NCBI GenBank assembly: GCA_029055565.1
Contig: JAIDCZ010000007.1
Coordinates: 1 to 64,000, forward strand
Source of the DNA: Clostridiales bacterium
Lineage (GTDB): Bacteria; Bacillota; Clostridia; Christensenellales; Pumilibacteraceae
Direction: 5' to 3'
Length of the DNA: 64,000 nt
The first letter of the stretch is position 1. Every line of letters begins with the position of its first letter. The notes below the pieces were generated by a model. It had not been told where the DNA came from and did no database searches. It was given only the letters and a program-made list of their open reading frames with translations. Positions 41,351 to 48,962 of this stretch are shown here, piece by piece. The translations under genes were made by a program, and so were the position numbers.

Positions 41351-41877
41351 TGCACGATATATCCGACAATATCTATTTGGTCAACAGAGTCAATCCGCTA
41401 TCAAGCTATACTTTGGATAGGTTTTTGTATAATGAGGTTGCTATAGAGCAAGCCAAAACGCTAAACGACGTTAGGTTGGGCGTCTACAACGTTATACTTT
41501 CGCACGGCTTTCATTTACAACTGAACGGTTGCGACTTCTTGGCGTCGCTTGCGGCCAGATATATCGTCAAAAGCGATTACGACGAGCAAACGGCCATTGA
41601 GGCAATAGCGGCGTCCGTCGGTACTAGTCCCGATTTCGTTATCGGTTGCATCAACGGAAGTATCATACGCAACAAGGAGTTCGTACGCACGGCTTGCAAA
41701 ACGCTTGGCGTGGCTATTCCGCCGGACAAAACGAGCATAACGGACGTCGTTACGATAATAGGTGCGCTGTTCAAGATTTACTTCAATTACACTGTAGATA
41801 CCGAACACTTCGAGGAGGACGATCGTCCGGCAATCAATTTCAGTAGGGCAATATTGGATCATGGAAAAAAAAGATAA
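41350..41877 (+). CDS. Unrecognised protein, possible Spo0A C-terminal-like domain (paralog B)
   Basis: A 175-residue protein whose residues 42-145 (VILSHGFHLQLNGCDFLASLAARY, AIAASVGTSPDFVIGCI, DKTSITDVVTIIGALFKIYF) line up with paralog A and with the helix-turn-helix spacing of the Spo0A C-terminal domain. No phosphoreceiver domain is attached. The ATG at 41350 has GAGGG upstream and overlaps the previous stop; the track start at 41239 is inside paralog A. Its 3' end overlaps the response regulator gene by 17 bases, so the pair and the two-component system are probably cotranscribed. Whether it binds DNA is unknown. Confidence 0.65.
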   Translation: MHDISDNIYLVNRVNPLSSYTLDRFLYNEVAIEQAKTLNDVRLGVYNVILSHGFHLQLNGCDFLASLAARYIVKSDYDEQTAIEAIAASVGTSPDFVIGCINGSIIRNKEFVRTACKTLGVAIPPDKTSITDVVTIIGALFKIYFNYTVDTEHFEEDDRPAINFSRAILDHGKKR

Positions 41878-42550
41878 AAAAATCAAACTGCTCATAGTAG
41901 ACGACGACAAAAATATTTGTCAGTTGTTGGGATTATATTTGGAACGCGACGGATTTGCCGCGGAGTTTTGCCACGACGGCAATGCGGCGCTGGCCAAGCT
42001 TTCGCAAAACACGTACGACGGCGTAGTGCTGGACGTAATGATGCCCGGTCTTGACGGATTCGAGGTGCTTGCCGAGCTTCGCAAATTCAGTGAAGTTCCT
42101 GTTATCATGCTGTCGGCGCGTGGTGAATCTACTGACAGAATTTCCGGTCTTAACTGCGGCGCAGACGATTACATAACAAAGCCGTTCGAGCCGCAAGAGC
42201 TTATTGCGCGTATTCGCGCGGTATTGCGCAGATCCAAGCCTACCGGAGAGGTTAAAGAGGTTACGCTGTTCAATCTAAACGTCAATCTTACCGAATTCAC
42301 CGTTACGCTAAACGGCGAAAAGGTAGATATGCCGCCTAAGGAAATCGAACTGTTGTATATGCTTGCCAAAACGCCTATGCATGTATTTAAACGCGAGGAA
42401 TTGCTTAACGCTATTTGGGGACAAGGGTATTCCGGCGACTCGCGCACGGTTGACGTTCACGTCAAGCGCGTGCGCGAAAAGCTTGGTGACAACCCGCACT
42501 GGCAGCTTACTACCGTATGGGGAGTAGGGTACAAAATAGAGGTCAAGTAG
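41861..42550 (+). CDS. OmpR/PhoB-family response regulator
   Basis: An N-terminal receiver domain (LLIVDDDKNICQLLG; acceptor Asp in GVVLDVMMPGLDGFEVL; the switch lysine in DDYITKPFEPQEL) is joined to a C-terminal winged-helix DNA-binding domain ending RTVDVHVKRVREKLG and TTVWGVGYKIE. 229 residues is the standard size. It is followed by its histidine kinase 6 bases later. The signal is unknown; the kinase has almost no extracellular sensor. Confidence 0.95.
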   Translation: MEKKDKKIKLLIVDDDKNICQLLGLYLERDGFAAEFCHDGNAALAKLSQNTYDGVVLDVMMPGLDGFEVLAELRKFSEVPVIMLSARGESTDRISGLNCGADDYITKPFEPQELIARIRAVLRRSKPTGEVKEVTLFNLNVNLTEFTVTLNGEKVDMPPKEIELLYMLAKTPMHVFKREELLNAIWGQGYSGDSRTVDVHVKRVREKLGDNPHWQLTTVWGVGYKIEVK

Positions 42551-42556
42551 GTTAGG

Positions 42557-43654
42557 ATGGCTGACGGAAGTATTGCAAAAAGATTTTTCAAATCTCATAT
42601 TTTCAGAATAACCGTCGCATTTATCGTCGTATTTGCTACAGTGTTTTTCCCTATGTACTTCGTCTACCCGCAAGCAGACAGCGAACAGCGCAATATCGTG
42701 GTCGTGCTTGTGTCGTTTGCGTGTGTGTTCGAGGCTATTGCCTACACGCTTATATCGCACTATTTGGTTTTCAGCCCTATTGAAAAGGTTGCAAAGCATT
42801 TAAAGAGCATGGTGCACGACGGAGATTTAACCAAGCTGTCCGCCTCAACCATAGATAACGGTGCCGACGATTTATTAAGCGCGGCAAACGCCACTTCCGA
42901 CGAGTATCTGCGCCTTGCGCAAGTGCGCAAAACATTCGTTGCCAATGCCTCGCACGAATTGCGTTCGCCGTTGACGTCGGTACAAGGCTTTTTGCAAGCC
43001 GTGTTGGACGGCACAGCAAGCGAGGAGGACAAGGACAAGTACCTAAAAATAGCGCTAAGCGAAACCAAACGCCTAAACGCGCTTATCACGTCTATGCTCG
43101 ACCTTTCAAGATTGGATTCCGGCAAAAACCCGCTCGTGCGCACAAAGTTCGATATTAACGATATTATTAACGAAGTAGCGGCCAAGTTCGAACCGGCGCT
43201 TATTAAAAAAGCCTTGCAAGCTAACGTCGAGTTTGCACGCGACACGTGCTATGTTTATGCCGACAAGGAAAAAATCATACAAGTTTTGACCAACCTTTTA
43301 GATAATGCCATCAAGTATTCGCCGGCCTATTCCAGAATTATTCTTACAACAGGAATTCACGAAAACAAGGTGTACGTAACGGTGCGCGACTTTGGCTACG
43401 GCATAAGCAAAAAGGATCAAACGCTTATTTGGGACACCTTTTATATGAGCGACAAATCGCGTTCGCCGATCAAAACCAAAGGCTCAGGCCTCGGCCTTTC
43501 TATAGTAAAAAAGATAATCGACGAGCATGGGGAAGTAGTTTGGGTGGAGAGTAGCCGCGGCTCCGGCGCGACGTTCATTTTTACGCTTACGCTGTTCGAT
43601 CCGGCCAAACACAGCTCTGCCGTAGGCAAAATAATACAAGCGCCCGAACAGTAG
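42557..43654 (+). CDS. Two-component sensor histidine kinase (PhoR/WalK-like)
   Basis: Two transmembrane helices (about residues 13-34 and 49-72) are separated by only about 14 residues, so there is no extracellular sensor domain. A HAMP-like linker leads into the dimerisation domain with the phosphorylated His in ANASHELRSPLTSVQGF, then the ATPase domain with NLLDNAIKYSP (N box), VRDFGYGISK (G1) and KGSGLGLSIVKKI (G2). Pairing with the response regulator upstream is clear. A signal from within the membrane, or a partner protein such as the two-TM protein encoded next, is an inference. Confidence 0.95.
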   Translation: MADGSIAKRFFKSHIFRITVAFIVVFATVFFPMYFVYPQADSEQRNIVVVLVSFACVFEAIAYTLISHYLVFSPIEKVAKHLKSMVHDGDLTKLSASTIDNGADDLLSAANATSDEYLRLAQVRKTFVANASHELRSPLTSVQGFLQAVLDGTASEEDKDKYLKIALSETKRLNALITSMLDLSRLDSGKNPLVRTKFDINDIINEVAAKFEPALIKKALQANVEFARDTCYVYADKEKIIQVLTNLLDNAIKYSPAYSRIILTTGIHENKVYVTVRDFGYGISKKDQTLIWDTFYMSDKSRSPIKTKGSGLGLSIVKKIIDEHGEVVWVESSRGSGATFIFTLTLFDPAKHSSAVGKIIQAPEQ

Positions 43655-43670
43655 CGCAACGGAGAAATCA

Positions 43671-44369
43671 ATGGAATTGTACTTTGAGCAAAACGTTACC
43701 AACAAGAACGTTGACGAGCGCACCAAGCGCACGAAAACACTGATCGTAGCCAAAACCATTTGCATGGTTTTCGGTGTGTTTTCTATCGTTAGCAGTGCAA
43801 TGCTCGGCGACTACTTTTTCTATTACTTTTGGATATTTTTGCTTTTTTCTGCACCGTTCTTTACGGCGAGCTATATTTTGGGCAGAATAAATAAGCGTTG
43901 TAATATCGAATACGACTACGTAATTGACGACGAATTTTTGCGCATAACCGAAATATACTTCCGCGAACGCCGCAAGCTTAAGCATACCATTCGTCTCAGA
44001 CTAATAGAATCCGTAGGCGTTTTCGACACGGAGGGATACAAAAAGGCCGAGCGCAACACGCACAAAAAAATCCTCGCATTGGTTAATTACGAGGACGAGG
44101 ATTCTATACTGTATATTTGCTACAAAACGGACAAGGGCGTTCGTAACGTAATTTTTGTTGAACCCAACAAAGGCTTTATTATGGCGTTAAGGCGTGCGCT
44201 GTCTACTGCGGCTTTGACCGTTTTCGACAAAAGCATTCCCGATCTTGAAAAGCGCCTTGCAAAAAAAGAACAAGAGGAAGCGTTGTCCGCCGTAAACGGC
44301 TATGACGACGATACTGCGGAGTCGGAAGACGACCAAAATTCCGACGGCGCCGACGGAGGCGACGAGTAA
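43671..44369 (+). CDS. Hypothetical two-helix membrane protein
   Basis: Not recognised. Two adjacent hydrophobic helices (about residues 25-47 and 50-70) form a hairpin near the N-terminus, followed by a cytoplasmic beta-rich region (IEYDYVIDDEFLRITEIYF, KILALVNYEDEDSILYICYKT) reminiscent of membrane PH-like domains, and a very acidic tail (DDDTAESEDDQNSDGADGGDE). It lies directly between the histidine kinase and the cysteine desulfurase, with AACGGAG upstream and a TAAATG junction to the next gene, so it is in the same operon. Confidence 0.65.
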   Translation: MELYFEQNVTNKNVDERTKRTKTLIVAKTICMVFGVFSIVSSAMLGDYFFYYFWIFLLFSAPFFTASYILGRINKRCNIEYDYVIDDEFLRITEIYFRERRKLKHTIRLRLIESVGVFDTEGYKKAERNTHKKILALVNYEDEDSILYICYKTDKGVRNVIFVEPNKGFIMALRRALSTAALTVFDKSIPDLEKRLAKKEQEEALSAVNGYDDDTAESEDDQNSDGADGGDE

Positions 44370-45470
44370 ATGATTTATTTGGATAATGCCGCTACGACTA
44401 AGGTATTTAAAAGTGCCGTAAGCGCGACCGAAGCCGCCATGACTACCGATTATTTCAATCCCAACGCGACGTACAAAAGTGCCGTTACGGTCAATAACGG
44501 AATAGAAAAGGCTCGAAGCGTAATTGCCGGCGCAGTCGGCGCAAACACTGACGAGCTGATTTTTACTTCCGGTGCAACCGAATCCAATAACTGGGTATTT
44601 AACTGCGGTATAAAAAACCATAAGGGCAATATCGTAATAACGGCCGGTGAGCATTCCTCCGTGTACGAGGTTGCTATGCAGCTTAAAAGCCGTGGCAAGG
44701 ACGTTAGAATAGCGCCGTTAAAGCGCGATGGCACAGTTGACGAACAAGCGCTTTTGGATCTTGTAGACGATAATACGGCGCTTGTATCGGTTATACATGT
44801 AAGCAACGAAACAGGCGCGGTGAATCCGGTTAAAGATATTGCAGCGGCCGTGCGCAAAAAATCACCAAATGCGCTGATACATAGCGACGGCGTGCAAGCA
44901 CTGCTCAAATCGGGTTTGCCGATAAACGGACTTGGCGTCGATTATTACAGCGCCAGCGCGCACAAAATAGGCGCGCCAAAAGGCATCGGATTTTTGTATA
45001 TGCGACGCGGACTAAATATGTCGCCGTATATCGTGGGTGGCGGACAAGAACACGGACTGCGGTCGGGGACGCAAAACACGCCGTATATTGCCGCATTTGC
45101 CGCCGCAGTGCAAGAATACGCCGAGCGTAATAACGGCAGCGTGCCGGCGTTGCGCGACGAGCTGTGCAAATACTTTACGGAACGCGGCTTTAGGGAGATT
45201 GGAGGCGGGCAGAACAGCGGGTATATTTTATGCCTATGCGCGCCGAAGTTCAAGGCCGAAATATTGCAGAACATAGTTCACGACAAGGGTGTTATTATCG
45301 GCAAGGGTGCGGCGTGTTCGGGCTCCAAGCGCGGCAACCGCGTGTTGTCCGCAATCGGTGTAAAGCCCGACGATATAGAACGGTGCATTCGTATAAGTTT
45401 GTTTGTAGACACTACGCGCGAGGACGCTTTTGCCGCGGCAAAAATTATAGCCGACGCTTGCAATCGATAA
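44370..45470 (+). CDS. Cysteine desulfurase (NifS/IscS family), partner of ThiI
   Basis: PLP enzyme that takes sulfur from cysteine as a persulfide. YLDNAATT at the N-terminus, the PLP lysine K199 in SAHKIGAPKG and the active-site Cys in GKGAACSGSKRGN are all present. 366 residues is slightly short but normal for the NifZ/ThiI-linked type. Adjacency to thiI (10 bases apart) shows that it supplies sulfur for 4-thiouridine in tRNA, as in Bacillus nifZ-thiI. Confidence 0.95.
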   Translation: MIYLDNAATTKVFKSAVSATEAAMTTDYFNPNATYKSAVTVNNGIEKARSVIAGAVGANTDELIFTSGATESNNWVFNCGIKNHKGNIVITAGEHSSVYEVAMQLKSRGKDVRIAPLKRDGTVDEQALLDLVDDNTALVSVIHVSNETGAVNPVKDIAAAVRKKSPNALIHSDGVQALLKSGLPINGLGVDYYSASAHKIGAPKGIGFLYMRRGLNMSPYIVGGGQEHGLRSGTQNTPYIAAFAAAVQEYAERNNGSVPALRDELCKYFTERGFREIGGGQNSGYILCLCAPKFKAEILQNIVHDKGVIIGKGAACSGSKRGNRVLSAIGVKPDDIERCIRISLFVDTTREDAFAAAKIIADACNR

Positions 45471-45480
45471 GGAGATACTT

Positions 45481-46641
45481 ATGTTTAACAACGTTATTTT
45501 AATTCGCTTCGGCGAGCTTTATCTTAAGGGCAAAAACAAGGACTACTTTGAGAATACTTTAAAGAATAATATAACCGAAAAACTGCGAGGAATTGACTGT
45601 AAGGTGTTTTTTGGGCGCGGTAGATACGTAGTCAAGGACTACGCCGCCGCGGTCGAATACGATATTATTGCGCGATTGAAACAAGTATTCGGCATACATT
45701 CGGTGTCTGTTGCGCGCGGTTGCGGATACGATTTTAACGAGATTGCAGAGCTCGCAATACAAATGACGCCTAGCTCCGGCTCGTTTCGCGTAACTTCGCA
45801 TAGATCGTACAAAAAATATCCGCTCAATTCGTTGCAGGTAAATATGCAGCTCGGCGAACGCATACTGCAAGCAAAACCGCAATTACAAGTGGATTTGCAC
45901 AATCCGTCGTACACGCTGAACGTTGACGTACGGGAAAACGGCGACGTGTACTTATACGACAGCACCGTTAAGTGCGCGGGTGGTATGCCGTACGGCACCG
46001 GCGGCAACGGTCTGCTTTTGTTGTCGGGCGGTATAGACAGTCCGGTTGCCGGTTATATGCTGGCAAAACGAGGTATGAGCCTTACGGCGTTGCATTTTCA
46101 TTCCTATCCGTACACGTCGGAGGCCGCTAAGCAAAAGGCGATAGACCTCGCCAAAATACTCGGCGAATTCTGCCCGAATATCAAACTAAAGTGCGTATCG
46201 CTTACCGAGATACAAGAATCGATACACAATCATTGCAAGCCAAACTATATGATTACGCTCGTTAGGCGGTTTATGATGCGCATTGCACAGCGCGTGGCGC
46301 TAAACAGCGGTTGTGGTTGCCTTATCAATGGTGAGAGCTTAGGCCAAGTAGCCAGCCAAACGTTGGAGAGCATAACGGTAACCAACGCCGTCGTTGATAT
46401 ACCCGTGTTCCGTCCGTGCATTGGTATGGATAAGGACGAGATTATAGAAATTGCCGAAAATATCGGCACGTTTAAAAAATCTATCGAACCGTACGAGGAT
46501 TGTTGCACGGTATTCTTGCCCGAATTCCCGCTTATAAAACCCACGCTGGAAAAAGTAGAGGAGCAGGAGAGTCGCATACCCGATTACAACGAGTTAATCG
46601 ATCGCGCGCTTGCCGGACTCGAAACGATTCAGTTGGCGTGA
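45481..46641 (+). CDS. thiI: tRNA 4-thiouridine synthase ThiI
   Basis: Adenylates and thiolates U8 of tRNA. The N-terminal ferredoxin-like and THUMP domains (about 1-165) precede the PP-loop LLLSGGIDSPVAGYMLAKRG. NGESLGQVASQTLES and FRPCIGMDKDEI are conserved family blocks. There is no C-terminal rhodanese domain; ThiI proteins of this short type rely on a dedicated desulfurase, encoded just upstream. GGAGATACTT precedes the ATG. The 3' end overlaps the convergent PBP gene by 13 bases. Confidence 0.96.
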   Translation: MFNNVILIRFGELYLKGKNKDYFENTLKNNITEKLRGIDCKVFFGRGRYVVKDYAAAVEYDIIARLKQVFGIHSVSVARGCGYDFNEIAELAIQMTPSSGSFRVTSHRSYKKYPLNSLQVNMQLGERILQAKPQLQVDLHNPSYTLNVDVRENGDVYLYDSTVKCAGGMPYGTGGNGLLLLSGGIDSPVAGYMLAKRGMSLTALHFHSYPYTSEAAKQKAIDLAKILGEFCPNIKLKCVSLTEIQESIHNHCKPNYMITLVRRFMMRIAQRVALNSGCGCLINGESLGQVASQTLESITVTNAVVDIPVFRPCIGMDKDEIIEIAENIGTFKKSIEPYEDCCTVFLPEFPLIKPTLEKVEEQESRIPDYNELIDRALAGLETIQLA

Positions 46642-48617
46642 TAATAATATTCGTCCCACATATATCCGTCGTAATAGTCCAATATATCTATATTTTTGCG
46701 TATTGGCAAATGCCGTTTGGACAGCAACGTCGCCACTCTGTAGCGCGGCTGCAACAGCGGATCGGCAAGATATACTTCATGTGATTGCTCTAGTTCGTTG
46801 TAATCTACGTCAAAATACGCAACGGAATCCGGCATTGCGAACGGTAACGTCGTGTCAATATCCGCCTTTTTAATAATTTGTGTAATTATATCACAGCACG
46901 ACGCGCCGGTAATCGAATTGGATATCGGCGCGTCTTTTGCGCCAAACCAAACCGCAAACGTATATTCCGGTGTATAGGCCATGGCGTAGCAGTCGTAATT
47001 GCCGTTTTCGTCGCCGTTAGTGCCCGTTTTGGCGGCTATAATGCCGCTGTATTTAAGCTTTTTTGCAGTGCCGGACTGCGCGCAAGTCATAAGCATATCC
47101 GTCAGCAAATACGCCGTATCGTCGCCAACGGCGCGTTTTTGTGTGCGTTCGGCCGCAAACACTGCGGAATTATTGCCGTTTACTATATCGTTAAAGTAAC
47201 CGATATCGGTATAAATACCGCCGTTAGCAAGCGTACGATATGCGTTGGCAAGCTCGGGCAACGTGAGGCCTTTTTCCATCCCGCCAAGCGCTACAGCAAG
47301 TGTACTGTCCGATTGCTCAAAGCTCAATCCAAACCTGCGAGCAACAGATATAGACTGCTCAACGCCGAACTGCCGCATAAGTTTTACAGCCGCTACGTTG
47401 GACGAATACTTTAGGCAGTCGCGCATAGACAAGTACCCACGGTAAACTCCTTTGTAATTAGCCGGCGCGTAATCGCCGAATACCGTCGGTTCGTCAAAAA
47501 TTTGAGTTAGGGGATTCATACCCGATTCCAGCGCAACTGCGTACGACGTAAACGGCTTTATAGTAGACGCCGGAGAGCGTTTTGGGTTTATATATTTGGT
47601 GTCGTTGGTTTCGTCGCAAACTATTCCACCGGTGTAATTATTTACCACGAGTACGCGTGCGTTATAATCGTTGCCGATTTTACCAAGCGCGGCGCGGGCA
47701 GAATTTGCTATTTTCGGATCATACGCCGTGCGTATCGTGTAATTATTCAAAAACAGTGTCTTTTCCGAACAGTTAAGCGCCTTACACGCCGATTTAAGCG
47801 TTGCCGTAACGAACTGATTACTGCGATTTTTGCCGAATTCCAGCGGCTCCGCAAGCGCCGTATCGTAATCGTACTTGCTGATAAGCTTTTGATTTAACAT
47901 CTCTTTAAGCACAAGCTGTTTGCGCTTATTCAGATTATCTATATTATTGTACGGACTGTACTTTGCCGGATTGTTTATTATTGACGCCAGTACGGCAGAC
48001 TGGGCGAGAGTCAGCTCGGCCGCCGGTTTGCCGAACATAACGCGGCTTGCAGTGCCCAAGCCGCGAATGCCCGATCCAAAATACAAAACGTTGAGATAGC
48101 TTTCCAATATTTGTCGTTTGTTATATACACGCTCAAGCTTGCGCGCCAAGCGTATTTCGCTGATTTTTCGGCGCATTGTCTTTTCGTTGGATAAATGCGT
48201 GTTTTTGATAAGCTGTTGCGTAATAGTCGAAGCGCCTTGACTAAATCCGCCCGATTTGATATTTGATACGAATGCGGACGCCATACGCTTGTAGTCAACG
48301 CCGCTGTGCGAATAAAACCGTTTGTCCTCGATAGCGATAAACGCGTCTATAGTATGCTTGGGCAAATCGTCGACGTTTACCGAAATATTGTTGTTGCCAA
48401 AATAAACCGCGTCATCAATAGGATTACCGTATGCGTCAAGCAGCGTTACTGACCGCGAGTAAGTAGTCAGCTTGTCCAAATTTAACTGTTCCGATCCGAA
48501 TATAGTTACGTTAGGTTCAATAAGCAAAAAGAAAAAGCCGGCCGCAAACAAAACGACCCCGACAAAAACCGCCAAACATATAAGAATAATCTTTGTGGCT
48601 TTAGAGGCTTTTTTCAT
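46629..48617 (-). CDS. Class A penicillin-binding protein (PBP1A type)
   Basis: Bifunctional peptidoglycan synthase. A short basic cytoplasmic tail and one TM helix (about 9-33) anchor it. The GT51 glycosyltransferase domain has AIEDKRFYSHSGVD (catalytic Glu), QGASTITQQLIKN and RRKISEIRLARKLER. The transpeptidase has SxxK as STIK (within SPASTIKPF), SSN and KTGT. At 662 residues it is a compact member without C-terminal extensions. No Shine-Dalgarno sequence is visible before the ATG. It is convergent with thiI and shares the last 13 coding bases with it, so no terminator fits between them. Confidence 0.95.
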   Translation of the reverse strand: MKKASKATKIILICLAVFVGVVLFAAGFFFLLIEPNVTIFGSEQLNLDKLTTYSRSVTLLDAYGNPIDDAVYFGNNNISVNVDDLPKHTIDAFIAIEDKRFYSHSGVDYKRMASAFVSNIKSGGFSQGASTITQQLIKNTHLSNEKTMRRKISEIRLARKLERVYNKRQILESYLNVLYFGSGIRGLGTASRVMFGKPAAELTLAQSAVLASIINNPAKYSPYNNIDNLNKRKQLVLKEMLNQKLISKYDYDTALAEPLEFGKNRSNQFVTATLKSACKALNCSEKTLFLNNYTIRTAYDPKIANSARAALGKIGNDYNARVLVVNNYTGGIVCDETNDTKYINPKRSPASTIKPFTSYAVALESGMNPLTQIFDEPTVFGDYAPANYKGVYRGYLSMRDCLKYSSNVAAVKLMRQFGVEQSISVARRFGLSFEQSDSTLAVALGGMEKGLTLPELANAYRTLANGGIYTDIGYFNDIVNGNNSAVFAAERTQKRAVGDDTAYLLTDMLMTCAQSGTAKKLKYSGIIAAKTGTNGDENGNYDCYAMAYTPEYTFAVWFGAKDAPISNSITGASCCDIITQIIKKADIDTTLPFAMPDSVAYFDVDYNELEQSHEVYLADPLLQPRYRVATLLSKRHLPIRKNIDILDYYDGYMWDEYYYHAN

Positions 48618-48635
48618 ATATATAGTATCTTAATC

Positions 48636-48664
48636 ATTATAAGCAGTTATGCGCACAAAATAAA
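48636..48664 (-). promoter_or_regulatory. Possible promoter of the PBP gene
   Basis: On the minus strand TTTATT, 17 bases, perfect TATAAT, 18 bases before the ATG. The -35 box falls in the first copy of the 14-base repeat. Confidence 0.5.
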
Positions 48665-48700
48665 ACGCACAAAATAAAACGCACAAAATAAAACGCACAA
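48652..48700. repeat. Tandem repeat of a 14-base unit
   Basis: CGCACAAAATAAAA occurs three times in a row without error, followed by a partial fourth copy (CGCACAA). The partial copy continues into the near-palindrome GCACAATTTAAATTGCGC (48695-48712). The array abuts and overlaps the -35 region of the PBP promoter. Confidence 0.9.
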
Positions 48701-48962
48701 TTTAAATTGCGCAATAAATAAAAAGAAATCAAACAACAATAATACCAACTATAACGCAAAACATTTTAAAGCAAATAAATGATACGACAAACGCAGAAAA
48801 ACCGCAATTATGTCTTCCTACTCTTTTAATACATATCACTTCGCAAAAGCTGTCTTTTGCGAAGTGATAGAATAAGTGCCCAATATCCGAAAATTATTAT
48901 TGCCCTATCGGGCGCACGCTGTCAAATCAATAAAATAAGCCGTTATAAGAAGTCGGTGATAA
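48701..48962. other. AT-rich intergenic region with a strong hairpin, no gene seen
   Basis: The 345-base gap between the PBP start and the mtaB stop holds no convincing coding sequence. Besides the tandem repeat and the hairpin at 48834-48869, it contains a near-palindrome and a short GCCC/GGGC stem near 48903. No tRNA or known small RNA was recognised. Confidence 0.5.
48834..48869. repeat. Perfect 16-bp inverted repeat with tetraloop
   Basis: TATCACTTCGCAAAAG and CTTTTGCGAAGTGATA are exact complements around CTGT. Neither side has a T run, so it is not a standard intrinsic terminator. It lies 94 bases past the mtaB stop. Confidence 0.85.

Noticed and set aside
48652-48700. Possible CRISPR array
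   Set aside because: The repeats are contiguous 14-base units without spacers, and no cas genes are present in the window.
48834-48869. Intrinsic terminator call for the 16-bp hairpin
   Set aside because: There is no T run on either strand, so it was listed as an inverted repeat instead.
48618-48962. Small RNA or missed gene in the intergenic region
   Set aside because: No open frame with a Shine-Dalgarno sequence and no recognisable RNA family feature was found; only the repeat and hairpins are supported.
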